Source: Umezawaea sp042738955 (GTDB lineage Bacteria > Actinomycetota > Actinomycetes > Mycobacteriales > Pseudonocardiaceae). Taken from it: 64,000 nt of DNA. Where the stretch lies: assembly GCF_042738955.1 (NCBI RefSeq), contig NZ_JBHYHC010000043.1:8618-72617 (forward strand), written 5' to 3'. The translations under genes were made by a program, and so were the position numbers. Shown here piece by piece: positions 7,294 to 15,160 of the stretch; position 1 is the stretch's first letter; every line of letters starts with the position of its first letter. The notes below the pieces were generated by a model. That model was given only the letters and a program-made list of their open reading frames with translations, was not told the origin of the DNA and did no database searches.

Positions 7294-8127
7294 TCAGCCG
7301 ACTCGGCGCATCGCCCTCTCCCGCCGTTCGGCGACGCTCGACCCGGATTCCCGCCGTGCCATCCGCCTCAACACGACCGGGGCCACGAGCAGTCCGACGA
7401 CCGCCCACGCGGCCAGCACACCGGCGGTCTCCAGGTGCCGCCACGACTCGCCGATCTCCACGACGACCGACCCGTCCGGCAGCAGCGCGGACCGCGTCCC
7501 CAACCCCACCCAGTACACCGGGAACACCTGCGCGAGCCCCTGCACCCACTCCGGTAGCGCGGTGACCGGGTAGAAGATCCCGGAGATGCCGATCAGCCCG
7601 AGGATCGGCAGCGTGAGCAGCCCTTGACTGCGCGAGCTGGTGAACACCGACCCGAGCACCGCGCCCAACGGCAGCGCGGCGGCCAGCCCGAGCCCCAACA
7701 CCCACACCAGCGTCGGCCACGAGCCCGCCCCGATCGCCAGCCCCGGCACCAGCACCGCGGCCGGGACCAGGAAGATCGTCAGCTCGACGACCAGCCCGCC
7801 CGACACCGAGACGATCTTGCCCAGCAGGTAGGCGGGAACCCCGTGCGGCGTGGCCTTGGCCCGCAGCAGCGTCCCGTCCTCCCGATCGGCGGTGAGCTGC
7901 TGGCTCATGCTGACCATCGCCATCGACGCGTTCATGCCCAGGACGCTCGGCAGGACGAGCGCCCCGAGCCGAAACCCACCGAAATCCTTGTCCCGCAGGT
8001 ATAACGTCACACCGACCATCAACAACGGCCAGAAGAAGTGCCCCCACAGGTCAGCCCCGTTGGTGAACGACTGCCGCAGCTCGACCACGCCACGCCGCCA
8101 CCCCGCCCGCAGTGCGACCCCGTTCAT
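7294..8127 (-). CDS. ABC-2 type transporter permease
   Basis: This 277-residue permease has six predicted membrane segments and the ABC-2 family architecture: a cytoplasmic start (LRAGWRRGVVELRQSFTNGADLWGHFFWP), the region MSMSQQLTADREDGTLLRAKATP between the second and third helices, and the GIFYPVTALPEWVQGLAQVFPVYW segment before the last helix. Such permeases export drugs, peptides or lipids. The ATG overlaps the stop of the ATPase gene by four bases, so the two are coupled. The substrate cannot be inferred. Confidence 0.88.
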   Translation of the reverse strand: MNGVALRAGWRRGVVELRQSFTNGADLWGHFFWPLLMVGVTLYLRDKDFGGFRLGALVLPSVLGMNASMAMVSMSQQLTADREDGTLLRAKATPHGVPAYLLGKIVSVSGGLVVELTIFLVPAAVLVPGLAIGAGSWPTLVWVLGLGLAAALPLGAVLGSVFTSSRSQGLLTLPILGLIGISGIFYPVTALPEWVQGLAQVFPVYWVGLGTRSALLPDGSVVVEIGESWRHLETAGVLAAWAVVGLLVAPVVLRRMARRESGSSVAERRERAMRRVG

Positions 8128-8984
8128 CAGGCCACCTCCTCGGCCTGGCGCACGAGCGCGAGGTACGTGTCCTCCAACGACGTCCGCCGAACCTCCAGCT
8201 CGGACACCTCGTCGCCGAACCGCCGGAACAGGTCGAAGGCGAACCGGGTCGAGTCGGCGGTGGCCTCGACGTGCCGCTGCCCCCCGACCGTCCACCGCAC
8301 CTCGTCCTCCCCGACGATCACCCGAGCCAACTCGGCGGCCGTGCCGTCGGCGATGACCCGCCCCCGGTCCAGCACGACGATCCGATCGGCCAACGCCTCG
8401 GCCTCGTGCAGGTCGTGCGTGGTCAGCAGCACGGTCGTCCCCTCAAGCCCCCGCACCAGCTCGTGGAACTCCCGCCGAGCCTCCGGATCGAACCCGACGG
8501 TCGGCTCGTCCAGGAACAACAACTCCGGCCGCCCCACGACCCCGATGGCCACGTCCAACCGCCGCCGCTGCCCACCGGACAGAGTGCGGATCTTCTGCCC
8601 GGCCTGCGCCTCAAGCCCGACAGCGGCCACCAGCGAGTCGACATCCCACGGCGAGGCGTAGCAGGACCCGAGGTACGCCAACAACTCCCGCACCCGCCAC
8701 TTCCCGTGATCACGCCAGGACTGCAACACCACCCCAACCCGCCCCCGCCAAGCCGAACCGGCAAGAGCCGGATCAACCCCCAACACCGAGACCCGCCCGG
8801 CAGACCGCCCCCGAAACCCCTCCAACACCTCGATCGTGGTGCTCTTCCCAGCCCCGTTGGGCCCCAACAACGCCAACACCTCCCCACGACAAACCTGGAA
8901 CGTCACATCAACCAGAACATCAACAACCCCATACCGCATCCGCAAACCATCAACATCAATCACAACATCACCTCGCTCAACCAT
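8127..8984 (-). CDS. ABC exporter ATP-binding protein
   Basis: This 285-residue DrrA-type ATPase has Walker A GPNGAGKST, Q-loop VVLQSW, signature LSGGQRRRL, Walker B LLFLDEP and the switch His in LLTTHD. An accessory C-terminal domain of about 70 residues follows, typical of antibiotic and lipid exporters. It pairs with the permease at 7294-8127. A TTGACA/TAGCGT promoter with 17-bp spacing places the -10 box 7 nt from the ATG, so the transcript is predicted to be leaderless. No regulator gene is next to it. Confidence 0.92.
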   Translation of the reverse strand: MVERGDVVIDVDGLRMRYGVVDVLVDVTFQVCRGEVLALLGPNGAGKSTTIEVLEGFRGRSAGRVSVLGVDPALAGSAWRGRVGVVLQSWRDHGKWRVRELLAYLGSCYASPWDVDSLVAAVGLEAQAGQKIRTLSGGQRRRLDVAIGVVGRPELLFLDEPTVGFDPEARREFHELVRGLEGTTVLLTTHDLHEAEALADRIVVLDRGRVIADGTAAELARVIVGEDEVRWTVGGQRHVEATADSTRFAFDLFRRFGDEVSELEVRRTSLEDTYLALVRQAEEVA

Positions 8985-8991
8985 TCACCAA

Positions 8992-9032
8992 ACGCTAGGA
9001 CCACCTTTCCCACTTGTCAACCAGAGTTGACA
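8992..9032 (-). promoter_or_regulatory. Leaderless promoter and operator of the ABC exporter
   Basis: Read leftward, TTGACA (9020-9015), a 17-bp spacer and TAGCGT (8997-8992) precede the ATG at 8984 by 7 nt. The -35 box lies inside a perfect inverted repeat TGTCAAC-caga-GTTGACA (9015-9032), a position suited to repressor binding. Confidence 0.6.
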
Positions 9033-9130
9033 CGACTAACCTCACCACCGACAGGAGGGGCAAAAACCCACCACCCACTACCACTGACCTGCCGATTGAC
9101 TGCCCAGCCGCACGCGCCCCACCGCGCAGC

Positions 9131-9244
9131 GGCCGATTTTACTTGGGGATTTTGGCCTTAAAATTGGAGATCGGGCAGAGCTTTGGGGCACTGCCTTTTG
9201 GCCCGATCAAGGCCAAAATGAGGGGTCCCCAAGTCAAATCGGCC
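9131..9244. repeat. 114-bp inverted-repeat element, copy 1
   Basis: Terminal inverted repeats match at 18 of 19 positions (GGCCGATTT-T/G-ACTTGGGGA). Nested inside are TTTTGGCCTT/AAGGCCAAAA and GATCGGGC/GCCCGATC arms, so the whole unit can fold into one long hairpin. It has no ORF. It sits in the 430-bp gap between the ABC exporter and pxpB and is more A/T-rich than its surroundings. A related copy in the same orientation begins at 63919. The structure resembles a miniature inverted-repeat (MITE/REP-like) element. Confidence 0.75.
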
Positions 9245-9375
9245 ACCCCCGGAACCTCCGACGGAACCACCGACAGAAAACGCCGACCCGCCCCATGGTC
9301 CGGGAGCGAACCCCACCCACTTCAGCCCCTACCGAGGGGACTCTCGAACCAGAACGTCCAACACCACCCCGCCAA

Positions 9376-9408
9376 GGATTGTTCAACAATCCTCACCACC
9401 CGTAAGAT
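9376..9408 (+). promoter_or_regulatory. pxpBC promoter with palindromic operator
   Basis: A perfect 17-bp palindrome GGATTGTT-c-AACAATCC (9376-9392) overlaps the expected -35 region, and TAAGAT (9403-9408) lies 6 nt before the pxpB ATG. The TTGT-n-ACAA core resembles operators of GntR/FCD-type repressors. No such gene is adjacent. Confidence 0.55.
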
Positions 9409-9414
9409 GCCTCC

Positions 9415-10023
9415 ATGCACCTGCGGAGATGCGGCCGGGACGCCGTGCTGGTCGAGGTCGACTCGCTGAGCGAGGTCGCGGCCGTCCGCGCCGCCCTCCA
9501 CGCGGCCGACCTCCCGAACCTCCTGGAGCTGGTCCCAGCGGCCCGCACGGTCCTGATCTCCGTCCACCCCGGAACAGACCTCACCCCGGTCCGCCGCGTC
9601 CTCGACACCGTCGACCTCGCCCACCCAACAAAAACCGAGTCCCGCGACATCCGCATCCCCGTCCACTACGACGGCCCGGACCTCGCCCTGGTGGCCGAAA
9701 CCGCGGGCCTCACCGAAGCCGAGGTCGTCGACCTGCACTCCGGGACCGAGTACGAGGTGGCGTTCTGCGGTTTCGCCCCCGGCTTCGGCTACCTCGTCGG
9801 CCTCCCGGAACCCCTGCGCCAGCCCAGGCTCGACAGCCCCCGCACCAAGGTCCCCGCGGGCTCGGTGGCCATCGCGGGCGAGTTCACCGCCGCCTACCCC
9901 CGCGCCACCCCCGGCGGCTGGCGCCTGCTCGGCCGCACCGACACGACCTTGTTCGACCCCCGCCGCGACGAACCCGCCCTGCTCGCCCCCGGCGACCGCG
10001 TCCGCTTCGAGGTGGCCGGATGA
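9415..10023 (+). CDS. pxpB: 5-oxoprolinase subunit PxpB
   Basis: This 202-residue protein is of the KipI/PxpB family: conserved CGFAPGFGYLVGLP, PRTKVPAGSVAIAGEFTAAYPRATPGGW and the ending LLGRTD...FDP with DRVRFE. With PxpA and PxpC it forms the prokaryotic ATP-dependent 5-oxoprolinase that converts pyroglutamate to glutamate in the cytosol. The ATG lies 6 nt after a TAAGAT -10 box with no ribosome site, suggesting a leaderless message. The stop overlaps the pxpC start (ATGA). pxpA, usually alongside, is not in this cluster. Confidence 0.9.
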   Translation: MHLRRCGRDAVLVEVDSLSEVAAVRAALHAADLPNLLELVPAARTVLISVHPGTDLTPVRRVLDTVDLAHPTKTESRDIRIPVHYDGPDLALVAETAGLTEAEVVDLHSGTEYEVAFCGFAPGFGYLVGLPEPLRQPRLDSPRTKVPAGSVAIAGEFTAAYPRATPGGWRLLGRTDTTLFDPRRDEPALLAPGDRVRFEVAG

Positions 10024-10886
10024 GAAGACACCTCACCGTCCTGCGCACCGGCCCGCAAACCCTCGTCCAAGACCTGGGCCGACCGGGCTACGCCCACCTC
10101 GGCGTCCCCCCGTCCGGAGCACTGGACACCCCCGCCCTCCGCCTGGCGAACCGGCTGGCGGGCAACCCCGAATCCGCCGCCTGCCTGGAAGTCCTCCTCG
10201 GCGGGCTCGCCGTCCGGGCCGAGTCGTCGTGCACGGTCGTCGTGACCGGCCCGCGCGTTCCGGTGCGCCGCAACGGATGCGCGGTCGGCTCGCACGCGCC
10301 GGTGCACCTGGCCCACGGCGACGTGCTGGAACTCGGCACTCCCGAGCAAGGCCTCCGGTCCTACCTCGCCGCGTCCGGCGGCTTCGCCGTGACGGCCGAA
10401 CTGGGCAGCCGCTCCACCGACCTCCTCTCCGGCATCGGCCCGGCCCCGGTGCAGCCCGGCGACACCCTCCCCCTGGGCCGGATCACCGCCCCGGCCACCG
10501 GCGCGGACGTCCTGACCCCGACCCACGTCCCCGCCGAACTGGTCATCCCCGTCCTCCTCGGCCCGCGCGACGAGTGGTTCACCACCCCGGCCACCCAACT
10601 GCGCTCCGGGAGCTGGACGGTGTCCGAGAAGAGCAACCGGGTCGGGATGCGGCTCCACGGAACGGCGCTGACGCGCGCGGAGGCCTTCCAGGGCCAGGAG
10701 CTGCCGAGCGAGGGCATCCCGACCGGCGGCGTGCAGGTGCCCGCGGACGGCCAGCCGGTCGTGTTCCTCGCCGACCACCCGACGACCGGCGGCTACCCGG
10801 TGATCGGCGTCGTCCCCGAGGAAGCGCTCCCACTGCTGGCCCAGGCAAGACCAGGCGTCCGGCTGGAGTTCCGCCCTCAGGACTAA
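10020..10886 (+). CDS. pxpC: 5-oxoprolinase subunit PxpC
   Basis: This 288-residue protein is of the KipA/PxpC (biotin-dependent carboxyltransferase-like) family: N-terminal GPQTLVQDLGRPGYAHLGVPPSGALD, central SYLAASGGF and GSRSTDLLSGIG, and late SEKSNRVGMRL, PTGGVQVPADGQPVVFLADHPTTGGYP. It works with PxpB in 5-oxoproline cleavage and may use the missing PxpA from elsewhere. The start overlaps pxpB by four bases. The stop falls just before the DasR-like site of the chitinase promoter, so there is no terminator space between the units. Confidence 0.9.
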   Translation: MRRHLTVLRTGPQTLVQDLGRPGYAHLGVPPSGALDTPALRLANRLAGNPESAACLEVLLGGLAVRAESSCTVVVTGPRVPVRRNGCAVGSHAPVHLAHGDVLELGTPEQGLRSYLAASGGFAVTAELGSRSTDLLSGIGPAPVQPGDTLPLGRITAPATGADVLTPTHVPAELVIPVLLGPRDEWFTTPATQLRSGSWTVSEKSNRVGMRLHGTALTRAEAFQGQELPSEGIPTGGVQVPADGQPVVFLADHPTTGGYPVIGVVPEEALPLLAQARPGVRLEFRPQD

Positions 10887-10888
10887 CT

Positions 10889-10924
10889 TGGTCTAGACCC
10901 ATTGTTCCGGTGACCCAGGTCACC
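10889..10924 (+). promoter_or_regulatory. DasR-like (dre) and CRP-like sites upstream of chitinase
   Basis: TGGTCTAGACCC (10889-10900, context ACTTGGTCTAGACCCATT) closely matches the DasR-responsive element ACTGGTCTAGACCACT of Streptomyces chitinase promoters. Eight bases on, a perfect palindrome GGTGACC-ca-GGTCACC (10909-10924) contains GTGA-N6-TCAC, the core of CRP/GlxR sites. Together they suggest N-acetylglucosamine induction and global cAMP-type control. Confidence 0.7.
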
Positions 10925-10975
10925 TACGTTCAGGGACGGGCCGCCGTGGTTCTCGGATGTCGAGGAGCACACCCC

Positions 10976-13534
10976 ATGCGTCGTCTCGTCATCGCGCTGG
11001 TGGCGCTAGCCACCGCCGCGACCGTCCTCGCCCCACCGGCACAGGCAGCCGCCGGACTCACCGCCACCTTCACCCGAACCGGAACCCAGGCGAAGATCGT
11101 CGTCGCCAACTCGTCCACCACGGCCATCACCGGCTGGTCGATCAAGTTCGACCTGCCCTCCGGGGTCACCGTCAGCGGCGCGCAGAACGCCACGACGACG
11201 CAGACCGGCACGAAGGTCACGCTCACGCCCGCGTACTACATCAACACCGTCGGCGCGGGGAAGAACACCGAGCCCTACAGCCCGACGTTCACGCTCAGCT
11301 CGGCCGCCGACCCCACGACGTGCACGATCAACGGCGCGAACTGCGACGGCACCGGTGAGCCGCCGCCCCCGGCCGCGCCGGTGACGGCGTCGTTCTCGTT
11401 GAGCGGCACCACGGGCAAGTACGTGGTCAACAACAACACCGACGCGGTGCTGACCTCGTGGTCGATCGTGTTCGAGCTGCCCGCGGGCGTCACGGCGAGC
11501 GGCGCGCAGCACTCGACGATCACCCAGAACGGCCGGATCGTCACGCTGGTCCCCTTGTACTACAACAAGAGCGTGGCGGTTCGCGGCTCGACCGAGCCGT
11601 ACAGCCCGACGTTCACCCTCAGCTCCGCGGTCGAGCCGACGAGCTGCCGCGTCAACGACGTCCGCTGCGACGGCGGCGCGGACACCCCACCCGGCGCGCC
11701 CGCGAACCTGCGGTCGCCGGTCAAGACGACCAGGACGGTGTCCCTCGCGTGGGACGCCGCGACCCAGGGAACGCTGCCGCTGGCCGGGTACGAGGTCTAC
11801 CAGGGCACTTCCCTGTTCACGACGGTCACCGGCACCAGCGCGACCGTGACCGGTCTCAACCCGAACACCGCGTACTCGTTCACGGTGAAGGCCAAGGACA
11901 GCAAGGGGAACCGGAGCGCGGCGAGCAACGCCCTCTCCGTGACGACCAACAACCCGAGCGACGACACGCAGGCGCCGACCGTGCCGACCGGACTGCGCAG
12001 CACGGCCGTCGACTCGGCGAGCGTCTCGCTGGCGTGGACCGCGTCGATCGACAACCGCGGTGTCGCCGGGTACGACGTCTTCGTCGGCGGGGTGCTGAAC
12101 TCCACCGTGCCGGGCACGTCCGCCGTGGTCACCGGCCTGTCGCCGTCCACGGCCTACACGTTCACCGTCCGGGCCCGCGACCTGTACGACAACGTGTCCG
12201 CGTTCACCGCGGGGCTCCAGGTGTCCACGGCCGACGTCATCGGCAGCGGCTACGCCAGGGTCGGGTACTTCGTGCAGTGGGGCATCTACGGCCGCCAGTT
12301 CTTCGTGAAGAACCTGGACACCAACGGTTCCGCGGCGAAGATGACGCACCTGAACTACGCGTTCGGCAACATCGACCCGGTCAACCTGACCTGCCTCCAG
12401 GGCGTCACCAGGGGCACCACGGCCAACCCGCAGGACCCGAGCCAGGGTGACGGCGCGGGTGACGCCGAGGCCGACTACAGCAAGCCGTACGCGGCGTCCC
12501 AGTCGGTCGACGGCGTGGCGGACACGGGCTTCGAGGCGTTGCGCGGCAACTACAACCAGCTCCGCAAGCTCAAGGCGAAGTACCCGAACCTGAAGGTGCT
12601 GATCTCGCTCGGCGGGTGGACGTACTCGAAGTACTTCTCCGACGTGGCGGCCACGGACGCCTCGCGGAAGAAGTTCGTCGCGTCCTGCCTCGACACCTAC
12701 ATCAAGGGCAACCTGCCGGTGTACGGCGGCGCGGGCGGCCCCGGCAGCGCGGCGGGCATCTTCGACGGCATCGACCTCGACTGGGAGTGGCCCGGCTCGG
12801 AGGGCCACGCGGGCAACCACATCGGCCCGAACGACAAGGCGAACAACACCCTGCTGATCGCCGAGTTCCGCAAGCAGCTCGACGCGCTGTCCACCACCAC
12901 GGGCAAGCGCTACCAGATCACCGCGTTCACCCCGGCCGACCCGGCGAAGATCGCGGCGGGCTGGGACGTGGCCGAGGTCGCCAAGTCCATGGACATCTTC
13001 AACGTCCAGGGCTACGACTTCCACGGCTCGGGCAGCGACAACTCGTGGGAGCCGAACCGCACCGGACACCAGGGCAACCTGTACCCGGACCCGGCCGACC
13101 CGTACGCGACGAAGTTCAGCGTGGAGTCCACGGTGAACGCGTACCTCACCGCCGGGGTGCCGCCGCGCAAGATCACGCTCGGGCTCGCGTTCTACGGCCG
13201 CGGCTGGCAGGGCGTGGCCGACGGCGGCAAGAAGGGCGTGTGGCAGACGGCCACCGGCGCGGCTCCGGGGCAGTTCGCCGAGGAGGCCGGGACGCGCGGG
13301 TACGCGAACCTGCTCGCCAGCGTCCCGAACTGCCCGGCCCAGCACGACGAGGTGGCCGTGGCGACCTACTGCTACACGGGCGCGGGCGGCCAGTGGTGGA
13401 CGTTCGACGACACGTGGTCGATCGGCAAGAAGACCGCGTGGATCAAGAGCAAGGGCCTGCTCGGCGCGATGTTCTGGGAGATGTCCGGTGACACCGGGAC
13501 GTTGATGAGCGCGGTCGACGCCGGACTGCGGTAG
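10976..13534 (+). CDS. Secreted GH18 chitinase with two CBM2-like and two FN3 domains
   Basis: This 852-residue enzyme has a signal peptide (about 1-26, cut after PAQA), two CBM2-like modules (about 27-122 and 132-225, each with the W-S-I-K/V-F-E/D-L-P core), a Pro linker, two fibronectin type III domains (about 240-330, 338-422) and a GH18 barrel (about 428-852). The catalytic motif is DGIDLDWEW with Glu604 as proton donor, preceded by SLGGW and followed by QGYDFHG. It hydrolyses chitin outside the cell. The ATG has GAGGAG 10 nt upstream. DasR-like and CRP-like sites precede it. Confidence 0.95.
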   Translation: MRRLVIALVALATAATVLAPPAQAAAGLTATFTRTGTQAKIVVANSSTTAITGWSIKFDLPSGVTVSGAQNATTTQTGTKVTLTPAYYINTVGAGKNTEPYSPTFTLSSAADPTTCTINGANCDGTGEPPPPAAPVTASFSLSGTTGKYVVNNNTDAVLTSWSIVFELPAGVTASGAQHSTITQNGRIVTLVPLYYNKSVAVRGSTEPYSPTFTLSSAVEPTSCRVNDVRCDGGADTPPGAPANLRSPVKTTRTVSLAWDAATQGTLPLAGYEVYQGTSLFTTVTGTSATVTGLNPNTAYSFTVKAKDSKGNRSAASNALSVTTNNPSDDTQAPTVPTGLRSTAVDSASVSLAWTASIDNRGVAGYDVFVGGVLNSTVPGTSAVVTGLSPSTAYTFTVRARDLYDNVSAFTAGLQVSTADVIGSGYARVGYFVQWGIYGRQFFVKNLDTNGSAAKMTHLNYAFGNIDPVNLTCLQGVTRGTTANPQDPSQGDGAGDAEADYSKPYAASQSVDGVADTGFEALRGNYNQLRKLKAKYPNLKVLISLGGWTYSKYFSDVAATDASRKKFVASCLDTYIKGNLPVYGGAGGPGSAAGIFDGIDLDWEWPGSEGHAGNHIGPNDKANNTLLIAEFRKQLDALSTTTGKRYQITAFTPADPAKIAAGWDVAEVAKSMDIFNVQGYDFHGSGSDNSWEPNRTGHQGNLYPDPADPYATKFSVESTVNAYLTAGVPPRKITLGLAFYGRGWQGVADGGKKGVWQTATGAAPGQFAEEAGTRGYANLLASVPNCPAQHDEVAVATYCYTGAGGQWWTFDDTWSIGKKTAWIKSKGLLGAMFWEMSGDTGTLMSAVDAGLR

Positions 13535-13543
13535 TCCTCCCTC

Positions 13544-13575
13544 GCGGGGGCCGTCCCTTCCGGGGCGGTCCCCGC
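13544..13575. terminator. Hairpin between chitinase and the convergent membrane gene
   Basis: GCGGGGGCCGTCCC and GGGCGGTCCCCGC form an imperfect stem (one mismatch, one bulge) filling the 42-bp gap between two convergent stops. Confidence 0.6.
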
Positions 13576-13576
13576 C

Positions 13577-15073
13577 CTACCAGAGCCCGACGAGCCGCAG
13601 GAAGCGCACGACCAGCGCCGCCACCGGGATCAGCAGCAGGACCTTGGCCATCGTCAGCAGCAGGCCGCTGTTGACCCGCAGGGCCATCGCCCGCTTGTGG
13701 ACGCCGACCGAGCGCAGGGCCTCCTGCACCGCGCGGGCCACGTGGTGGGCGGCCGATCCCTGCGGGGCGCGCTGACCGGGCACCGGCGGCACGGGCACGA
13801 CCCGTGGCGTCCAGTCGGGGGCGAAGGCGATGACGGCGGCCGTCCACAGCCCGGTCCCGGTCACCACCCCGTCCAGGCCGGTCGGCTTCGGCAGGTGCTC
13901 GTCGAGCCGCTCGCCGAGGCCGTCCCGCTCGCCGGGCACCAGCAGCACGAGCTTGCCCGCGGGCTGGGTGGAGCTCGCCTGGTCGACCTCCCACCACAGC
14001 CCGTCGCCCTCGCCCAGCCGCAGGACGATCACCTGGCACAGCTCCATCAGCCGCAGGACACCCGGCTGCCAGTCGTGGAACGGCAGGTAGAACCGGGCGG
14101 CCCCGAGGTGCGGCAGTGGCTCACGGGGTCGACCGACCGCGATGACCGGGCCGAACGCGCCCAAGGCCTCGACGAGCTGCTCCTCCCGCGTGGACACGCT
14201 GAGCAGAGCGGTCGACAGGGCTCCGGGCATCTCGTCGACCTCGGCCGCGGTGGCGTCGTCGCCGAAGCTCCGCAGGTACAGCACGGGCGTGCGCCCGTCC
14301 GCCCGCAACGCCTGCACCGCGCCGCGCGCCGACCGCGGCCGGGAGTAGCGGAGCACGAAGTAGGCGATCACCAGCGCGACCAGGCAGCCGAGCAGCATGA
14401 ACCCCCGCACCGACCAGGGGATGCCCTTGGCGCGGGTCGCCGTCACGAACGAGAAGAACCCCGACACCATCAGCAGGTAGCCCACGCCGCTGACCACCAG
14501 GAACACCGGCCGCCGCCACCGGGGCCGGTGCGGGACGAACCGGCTGACCAGCTCCACGACCTCGGCGTTGGCCGTCCGACGGCGGTACCGGAACAGCAGC
14601 ACGAGGACGAGCAGCGCGGCGGACACCTCCAGCCACGGCCGCGCGGCCTCGGCGGACGCGTCGAAGGCCGCGTCCAGCGCCGCTCGGTCCCGGTCGATCT
14701 CCGCCGGGACGTCGTCGACCACCTTCAGGACGTTCGCGCTGCCGTCCTCGGCGAGACTCGCGCCGAGCCAGATCGACGGTCGGCTCTGGCTCCCGGACGG
14801 GGCGTTCTCCTCGAACCACGCGGCCACCGCGCGGACCTCGCCGATCGACGACGGCAGCCGGTCGACCGCGGCGAGGAACGCCGCGTACTGCTCGGGGGCG
14901 TCGTGGAAGGCGGCGCGATCCCGCAGGTCCGTGCCCGCGGTGATGGCGAAGTGCAACGCGACGTAGGTGACGACGGCCGCGACGACCGCGACGAACCGGG
15001 CCAACGCCCGCAAACCGGAGGACAGCTCGCCCACCTCGCCGTGCCGGAGCACCACCGTCGGGTGCTTGATCAC
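13577..15073 (-). CDS. Uncharacterised membrane protein with a TIR-like cytosolic domain
   Basis: This 498-residue protein has a membrane helix near residues 25-45, an extracytoplasmic part (about 46-145), a helix at about 147-163, two helices (about 188-245) and a final one near 470-490. The soluble block at about 262-400 carries the conserved actinobacterial pattern PVLYLRSFGDD, STREEQLVEAL, GPVIAVGRP, ARFYLP, DWQPGVLRLMELCQVIVLRLG and GLWWEV. Alternating strand/helix order and LRSF-DD resemble TIR- or nucleotide-sensing folds, but this is inference. No function is known. It is a single gene between a chitinase and pabC. Confidence 0.7.
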   Translation of the reverse strand: MIKHPTVVLRHGEVGELSSGLRALARFVAVVAAVVTYVALHFAITAGTDLRDRAAFHDAPEQYAAFLAAVDRLPSSIGEVRAVAAWFEENAPSGSQSRPSIWLGASLAEDGSANVLKVVDDVPAEIDRDRAALDAAFDASAEAARPWLEVSAALLVLVLLFRYRRRTANAEVVELVSRFVPHRPRWRRPVFLVVSGVGYLLMVSGFFSFVTATRAKGIPWSVRGFMLLGCLVALVIAYFVLRYSRPRSARGAVQALRADGRTPVLYLRSFGDDATAAEVDEMPGALSTALLSVSTREEQLVEALGAFGPVIAVGRPREPLPHLGAARFYLPFHDWQPGVLRLMELCQVIVLRLGEGDGLWWEVDQASSTQPAGKLVLLVPGERDGLGERLDEHLPKPTGLDGVVTGTGLWTAAVIAFAPDWTPRVVPVPPVPGQRAPQGSAAHHVARAVQEALRSVGVHKRAMALRVNSGLLLTMAKVLLLIPVAALVVRFLRLVGLW

Positions 15074-15130
15074 CCAGGAGTAGCACGGCGACGAGCCCGG
15101 TCAGGCCGGTTCGGTCGGATCAGCTCTGGT

Positions 15131-15154
15131 GGGGCGGCGGCGGACCGCCGCCCC
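15131..15154 (-). terminator. Terminator hairpin after pabC
   Basis: GGGGCGGCGG-cgga-CCGCCGCCCC is a perfect 10-bp stem with a 4-nt loop, 7 nt past the leftward pabC stop. Confidence 0.65.
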
Positions 15155-15160
15155 GACCGG

